Shown one piece after another: positions 31,875-35,806 of a DNA stretch of 35,806 nt; position 1 is the stretch's first letter; every line of letters starts with the position of its first letter. The stretch spans positions 1 through 35,806 of IMG/VR virus record IMGVR_UViG_3300025641_000025; one strand, given 5' to 3'. The stretch comes from a virus. Below the pieces are notes generated by a model. That model saw only the letters and a program-made list of their open reading frames with translations. It was not told the origin of the DNA and did no database searches. A program made the translations under genes and the position numbers.

Positions 31875-32144
31875 ATGGCTAAAGGTGTAAAACACTATAG
31901 TCGTGATGGTGCTGTACACAAAGGAAGTACTCATAAAATGCCTGACGGTTCAGTACACTCAGGCAAAACACATACAAAAACATCTGTAAAACTTTTCCAT
32001 TTTGAAGATTTATCTAAAACAGCAAAGGAGAAAGCTATGCCTGGTTATGGAATGAAGAAATCTAAATCAAAACCAAGTCTTCCTAAGCGAGGGCAACGTA
32101 CAGCCACTAACAAGAAAACAGGTAAAAATACCAAAAGCTCTTGA
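31875..32144 (+). CDS. small basic hypothetical protein
   Basis: An 89-residue Lys/His/Ser-rich protein (MAKGVKHYSRDGAVHKGSTH, then KMPDGSVHSGKTHTKTS), a short repeated-hairpin pattern found in uncultured phage genomes, followed by a helix KTAKEKAMPGYGMKK and a Lys-rich tail. A role in DNA binding within the virion is possible. Its TGA stop lies inside the -35 hexamer of promoter P2. Confidence 0.6.
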   Translation: MAKGVKHYSRDGAVHKGSTHKMPDGSVHSGKTHTKTSVKLFHFEDLSKTAKEKAMPGYGMKKSKSKPSLPKRGQRTATNKKTGKNTKSS

Positions 32145-32169
32145 CAAACAATTAAAAGTGTGGTATAAT
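32141..32169 (+). promoter_or_regulatory. promoter P2, consensus sigma70, before scaffold and capsid genes
   Basis: -35 TTGACA (32141-32146), 17-bp spacer, extended -10 TGG-TATAAT (hexamer 32164-32169). The predicted start is at about 32176, on or just after the ATG at 32173. It would therefore give a leaderless or upstream-lacking message for that gene and raise expression of the scaffold and capsid. The TGA in TTGACA is the stop codon of the preceding gene. Confidence 0.8.
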
Positions 32170-32172
32170 ATA

Positions 32173-32409
32173 ATGGAAGACACTGTTACACATGAGTTGT
32201 ACTATAACAATTATTTTGATTTGTTTAGAACTGAAGGCTGGAAACAGTTTATCAGTGACTTAGAGCAAAACAAAGAAATTATTAACTCTGTTGACGCGGT
32301 AAAAGATGCAGATGATTTGCATTTTCGCAAAGGTCAGTTAAATGTATTGTCGTTTATCTTAAATTTTGAGGTAGGTGTAAACAATGCATTTGAAGATATA
32401 GAAAAATAA
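32173..32409 (+). CDS. small hypothetical protein
   Basis: A 78-residue helical acidic protein (MEDTVTHELYYNNYFDLFRT, then a helix with SDLEQNKEIINSVDAVKDAD and a final hydrophobic helix). ATG 32173 is preferred to the in-frame ATG at 32158 because the latter lies within the P2 spacer. The stop overlaps the next start (TAATG). Small helical proteins here in other phages may bridge portal and scaffold; the function is unknown. Confidence 0.6.
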   Translation: MEDTVTHELYYNNYFDLFRTEGWKQFISDLEQNKEIINSVDAVKDADDLHFRKGQLNVLSFILNFEVGVNNAFEDIEK

Positions 32410-32618
32410 TGCTTAAAGTATATGAATTTAGATGCAGTAATGGGCATCTAACAGAAGAATTTGTAGAAGGAGACATTGCAATCAGCAGATGTGGTTGTGG
32501 TGCTAATTCTACAAGGGTCGTATCAGCAACGGCGTGCGTACTAGATGGGTCGTCTGGAGAATTCCCAGGTCGTCACCAAAAATGGTTACGAGAACACGAA
32601 AGAGCTGGTCGTAAATAA
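32409..32618 (+). CDS. small zinc-ribbon protein (FmdB-like N-terminus)
   Basis: A 69-residue protein starting MLKVYEFRCSNGHLTEEFVE with Cys9 and a later RCGCGANSTR (a CxC), resembling the N-terminal zinc ribbon of FmdB-like small proteins. The rest (DGSSGEFPGRHQKWLREHER) is a conserved motif in phage versions. It is linked by TAATG overlap to the upstream gene. The role is unknown; similar genes commonly sit between portal and scaffold. Confidence 0.65.
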   Translation: MLKVYEFRCSNGHLTEEFVEGDIAISRCGCGANSTRVVSATACVLDGSSGEFPGRHQKWLREHERAGRK

Positions 32619-32647
32619 ATCTCCATAACCAATTAGGCGGGGAAATA

Positions 32648-33460
32648 ATGTCAAGAGCAACATTAGTAGATGGAAGCGAAGTTGAGAACAATGAAGAAAC
32701 TGTAACTGATTCTGTAGATCAAGCTGAAGATTTTGAGTCTCAAGAAGAGGTAGCTCAAGAAGAAACAGTTCAAGAGGAAGAGGCGTTACCAGAGAAGTAT
32801 CAAGGCAAGTCACTAAAAGACTTGGTAGATATGCATCAAAACGCTGAAAAACTCTTAGGACAGCAAGGCTCAGAGGTTGGGGAGTTACGGAAACTTGTTG
32901 ACGATCACATAAAAGCACAACCCATAAATAATGAAGTAAATGACAACAGTCAACCTGATGAAGATGTAGACTTTTTTGTTGATCCAGCATCAGCAGTAAA
33001 CCGAGCAATTGATAATCACCCTAGTATTTTAGAAGCCAAGGAATACACGCTTAAAGCTAAGAAAGAAACAGCATTATCACAGCTTCAGTCAAGTCATCCA
33101 GACATGAAAGAAGTGCTGTCTAACTCTAAGTTTCAAGATTGGATAAAGGCTTCAAAAATTAGAACTCAATTGTTTATTCAAGCCGATCAATCATACGATT
33201 ACGATGCAGCTAATGAGTTGTTTACGCTTTGGAAAGAACGTGCTTCAGTAGCAGAACAAACCGTAGCAGTTGAAAAGCAAGCTCGTAAACAACAGTTGAA
33301 AAGTGCGAATACAGGTAGTGCTAGAGGTTCTGGGCAAACTACAAAAAACAAAATCTATCGTAGGGTTGATATTATTAAACTGATGCGAGAAGACCCGGAT
33401 CGTTATGCTGCTATCTCGGATGAGGTATTTAAAGCATACTCCGAGGGTCGTGTTCGCTAA
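32648..33460 (+). CDS. scaffolding protein
   Basis: A 270-residue protein with an acidic disordered N-terminus (about residues 1-48), then the scaffold signature LPEKYQGKSLKDLVDMHQNA with EKLLGQQGSEVGELRKLVDD. A helical middle follows, then a basic C-terminus (KIYRRVDIIKLMREDPDRYA) that would touch the capsid protein. It guides prohead assembly and is later removed. It lies directly before the major capsid gene. Confidence 0.85.
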   Translation: MSRATLVDGSEVENNEETVTDSVDQAEDFESQEEVAQEETVQEEEALPEKYQGKSLKDLVDMHQNAEKLLGQQGSEVGELRKLVDDHIKAQPINNEVNDNSQPDEDVDFFVDPASAVNRAIDNHPSILEAKEYTLKAKKETALSQLQSSHPDMKEVLSNSKFQDWIKASKIRTQLFIQADQSYDYDAANELFTLWKERASVAEQTVAVEKQARKQQLKSANTGSARGSGQTTKNKIYRRVDIIKLMREDPDRYAAISDEVFKAYSEGRVR

Positions 33461-33483
33461 CCTAATCTAAAAGGAAATTTATC

Positions 33484-34446
33484 ATGGCTAATCAAGTTTA
33501 TCCCGGTACAGTTGGCGGGGGTTCTATTGTAAATAAAACTGCTGCCGCTACGTTTATTCCAGAAATCTGGAGTGACGAAGTAATTGCTGCGTACCAAAAG
33601 AATTTAAAAATGTCTCCCCTTGTCAAAAAGATCGGTATGAAAGGCAAGAAAGGCGACACCATTCATGTACCCAAGCCCATTCGTGGTGCTGCATCAGCGA
33701 AGGTTGCTGATACTGCGGTAACAATTCAAGCTAATGTAGAAACAGAGCTTCAAATTGCAATCGACCGTCACTTTGAATACTCACGTTTCATTGAAGACAT
33801 CGTAGAAGTACAGGCACTTAACAGCCTCCGTCAGTTCTATACTGAAGATGCTGGTTATCAGTTGGCACTAAAGGTTGATACTGACCTGATGAATGCTGGT
33901 ACTGGTTTTGGTGATGGCACTCTTGACCTATCTGCTCCTACTGGCGCTGACTGGGTTAACAGTAACAGCTATTACTTTAATGCTTCTTCTGGTCTTGCTA
34001 CCTTTGCTGCTTCTACAGTAGCTACAGGTGACAACTTCACAGACGAAGGTTTCCGTGAAGCTATCAAGATCCTTGATGATGCTAACGTTCCAATGGAAGG
34101 ACGGTCGTTGATTATCCCTCCTGCTGCTCGTAGCACTATCATGGGTATTGAGCGTTACGTTTCTAGTGACTTCCGTGATGATCGCACTGTTAAGTCTGGT
34201 CTGATCGGTAACGTGTACGGCGTTGACGTATATGTTTCTAGCAACTGTCCTGTACTTGAGGCTAATGTTCGTGGCTGTTTGTTCTTCCACAAGGATGCAA
34301 TTGTCCATGCGGAGCAAATGTCTGTACGTTCACAGACTCAGTACAAGCAAGAGTATCTCTCGACTCTATACACAGCAGACACTCTTTACGGTGTTCAAGT
34401 GTATCGTCCTGAAGCTGGTCTTGTTATTGCTGTATTTGACGAGTAA
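33484..34446 (+). CDS. major capsid protein
   Basis: A 320-residue protein with the podovirus HK97-fold capsid pattern. It has an N-terminal arm (VNKTAAATFIPEIWSDEVIA), an E-loop region (KGDTIHVPKP), a long spine helix (RFIEDIVEVQALNSLRQFYTEDAGYQLAL) and an A-domain (DANVPMEGRSLIIPPAARST; GVDVYVSSNCP). It forms the icosahedral shell. AAAGGAAA lies eight bases before the ATG. A strong terminator follows, as expected for the most abundant virion protein. Confidence 0.92.
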   Translation: MANQVYPGTVGGGSIVNKTAAATFIPEIWSDEVIAAYQKNLKMSPLVKKIGMKGKKGDTIHVPKPIRGAASAKVADTAVTIQANVETELQIAIDRHFEYSRFIEDIVEVQALNSLRQFYTEDAGYQLALKVDTDLMNAGTGFGDGTLDLSAPTGADWVNSNSYYFNASSGLATFAASTVATGDNFTDEGFREAIKILDDANVPMEGRSLIIPPAARSTIMGIERYVSSDFRDDRTVKSGLIGNVYGVDVYVSSNCPVLEANVRGCLFFHKDAIVHAEQMSVRSQTQYKQEYLSTLYTADTLYGVQVYRPEAGLVIAVFDE

Positions 34447-34461
34447 GTAATGTAAGGTTAT

Positions 34462-34492
34462 GGGGTTCCTTTCAAAAACCCCCTTTTATTTT
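34462..34492 (+). terminator. rho-independent terminator after the capsid gene
   Basis: GGGGTT (34462-34467) pairs with AACCCC (34477-34482) around a nine-base loop, and TTTTATTTT (34484-34492) follows. It stands 16 bases after the capsid stop and would limit read-through into the tail genes. Confidence 0.85.
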
Positions 34493-34511
34493 CTGACTCA
34501 AGGAGAACCCT

Positions 34512-34805
34512 ATGTCACGTTTAGCAAGAGATGCAAACTCAGCTCCTATTCAAGTCCTTCGTCCTTCTACATCACAAACCATTAGCATATCAGGAACAGC
34601 CGCTTCTAGCACTGCTGTGTCTAATCGTGTAGTCCGCGTTGTGTCTTCACAAGACGTTCACTTTTCAATAGAAGGTACTGCTACGACTTCTAGTTGTTTC
34701 CTTCCTGCGTACTTCGTAGAGTTTATTCATACTTACGAAGGCGACACCATTAGCTTTATTACATCTGGATCAACTGGGACGGCTTACGTAACGGAGATGA
34801 TCTGA
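34512..34805 (+). CDS. small beta-rich virion protein
   Basis: A 97-residue protein rich in Ser, Thr and Val (MSRLARDANSAPIQVLRPST at the start) with strand-like segments (QDVHFSIEGTATTSSCFLPA; EGDTISFITSGSTGTAYVTE). AAGGAG lies six bases before the ATG. Its stop overlaps the next fibre gene as TGATG. Size and place right after the capsid suggest a capsid-decoration or head-tail protein. No family is recognised. Confidence 0.55.
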   Translation: MSRLARDANSAPIQVLRPSTSQTISISGTAASSTAVSNRVVRVVSSQDVHFSIEGTATTSSCFLPAYFVEFIHTYEGDTISFITSGSTGTAYVTEMI

Positions 34806-35806
34806 TGTTTGGGGCGCTTAACAGGCTTGGCGTTAGTGTCAAGAAGGCGCTATCAGGTAACGCAGTAGGCTCTTCGGAGCCTTCGCTTGCGTTCAACTTT
34901 GATATAAATAAGTACGTAGCCAACGGCACCAAGAACTTCAACCAGGCGATCACTCACGACCGCAGTGGTAACGCCACTATGGTGGACAGCGATGGGTTGC
35001 TGAAGTGGGCACCGCATAATCTGCTGACGTACTCTGAGGACTTCAGTAATGCGGTATGGAATAAGGCTTCTGCCAGCGTTTCAGTAGGTTCTGACTACAC
35101 AACTTTGACGGCTTCTACTGGAACTGGAAATCACTGGATTTATCACAGCGGCCCAACAGGGCCAGTCAATATAGCCATAGAAGCAAAGGCTGGGACTGTT
35201 TCTTTTATATCGTTATCTTCCACGAGTCCTAATTCAGACGGGGCATATTTTAATCTTTCCTCTGGGTCTGTTGGAACAATAAAAGGAAGTGATACGGCGT
35301 CTATAGAAGATTTAGGTGATGGGTGGTTTTTGTGTGAAGTTCAATTTGCTTCTGATGAGGAGTTTTTTACTTTAACGATTGCTAACGCAGACAACTCTGG
35401 CTCTACATGGAGCGCGGTAGGAACAGAAACTGTATTAATTCGCAACGCAAGAGCTTACCGAAGCGACCTCGGCGGCATGGTGAACAACCCAGCCCGTGGT
35501 GACTCATACGTTCCTACAACGTCAGCCGCACGTTACCTCCCCCGCGTAGGCCACCACGTTTACAACGGCACTGCCTGGGCCAATGAAGGTATGCTGCATG
35601 AGAGTGAGGCTAGGACTAATCTGGTGACGTACTCTGAGGACTTCAGTAATGCGTCTTGGCCCAAAGTTAATGCATCAGTAAGCTCAGATTCTTCTATTGC
35701 ACCTGACGGAAATCAAACAGCAGACACGTTAACAGCAACATCAGCATCCGCCAATGTTTATAGATATCACACTTCAGGGCCGTTTAACTCCACGGTTACT
35801 TTTTCT
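34805..35806 (+). CDS. tail fibre-like protein, 3' truncated by window end
   Basis: The frame is open for 334 codons to the last base. The N-terminus (MFGALNRLGVSVKKALSGNA) is a helix, followed by a module with HDRSGNATMVDSDGLLKWAP and NLLTYSEDFSNAVW. This ends near RYLPRVGHHVYNG, and a second module begins NLVTYSEDFSNASW. These beta-sandwich, carbohydrate-binding-like modules are typical of modular fibre proteins and are shared with the 39-1628 gene. It starts at ATG 34805, overlapping the preceding stop. The remaining modules lie beyond the window. Confidence 0.7.
   Translation, partial: MFGALNRLGVSVKKALSGNAVGSSEPSLAFNFDINKYVANGTKNFNQAITHDRSGNATMVDSDGLLKWAPHNLLTYSEDFSNAVWNKASASVSVGSDYTTLTASTGTGNHWIYHSGPTGPVNIAIEAKAGTVSFISLSSTSPNSDGAYFNLSSGSVGTIKGSDTASIEDLGDGWFLCEVQFASDEEFFTLTIANADNSGSTWSAVGTETVLIRNARAYRSDLGGMVNNPARGDSYVPTTSAARYLPRVGHHVYNGTAWANEGMLHESEARTNLVTYSEDFSNASWPKVNASVSSDSSIAPDGNQTADTLTATSASANVYRYHTSGPFNSTVTFS
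35017..35653 (+). repeat. 37-bp direct repeats exactly 600 bp apart in a fibre gene
   Basis: 35017-35053 and 35617-35653 differ at one base. Both encode the NL(L/V)TYSEDFSNA start of a fibre module, so they mark a 200-codon duplicated unit. Sequence between the marks has diverged. Confidence 0.9.

Noticed and set aside
31685-31882. 65-residue Lys-rich rightward frame
   Set aside because: Shadow of the DUF6321-like gene; no ribosome site.

Overview
The window is most of the genome of a tailed dsDNA phage with a short-tail (podovirus-like, T7-type) gene set. It carries a T7-like replication set: family A DNA polymerase, fused primase-helicase, 5'-3' exonuclease, endonuclease I and ssDNA-binding protein. 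It also has a class II (B12-dependent) ribonucleotide reductase and a podovirus morphogenesis module. The module order is small terminase, large terminase, portal, scaffold, major capsid, then tail fibres, tail tube or nozzle proteins and internal virion proteins. The style of the tail and internal proteins resembles uncultured marine phages; that assignment, and a Gram-negative (perhaps gammaproteobacterial) host, are inferences. I see no integrase, CI-type repressor, RNA polymerase, tRNA or CRISPR.

Layout. A roughly 1.1 kb non-coding control region (26119-27193) separates two divergent arms. The leftward arm runs from 26118 down to 13890. It starts with an early cluster of small, tightly overlapping genes (22588-26118): a papain-like protein, a GP88-type cysteine-rich protein, a SprT-like metallopeptidase and several peptides of 27-59 residues. 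It continues with primase-helicase, a zinc-ribbon protein, DNA polymerase, SSB, exonuclease, endonuclease I, a phosphoesterase, a DUF3310 protein and the RNR. The rightward arm starts at 27194: small terminase, M15 endolysin, large terminase, portal, scaffold, capsid, and then a tail-fibre gene cut by the window end. The same strand resumes at position 1 with tail fibres, the holin region, tail proteins and internal virion proteins, ending at 13880 head-to-head with the RNR. If the genome is circular or circularly permuted, the two window ends lie close together in the tail-fibre region.

Regulation. Four sigma70-type promoters can be read directly, all with 17-bp spacers and an extended -10 (TGN). 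They are P1 at 26977 (+), P2 at 32141 (+), P3 at 22591 (-) and P4 at 19040 (-). In P2, P3 and P4 the upstream gene's TGA stop codon sits inside the -35 hexamer (TTGA..). The control region also holds an inverted-repeat complex with Fur-box-like cores, six copies of CTAAATAG, a triple 18-bp repeat built on the palindrome TACAGTACTGTA, and a nested inverted repeat in the P1 leader. A rho-independent terminator follows the capsid gene. With no phage RNA polymerase visible, transcription probably relies on host RNA polymerase.

How it works together. Early leftward genes probably condition the host. The replication block and RNR then make DNA and precursors. The rightward arm packages DNA and builds the virion, and the GTA-type holin and M15 peptidase probably open the cell.
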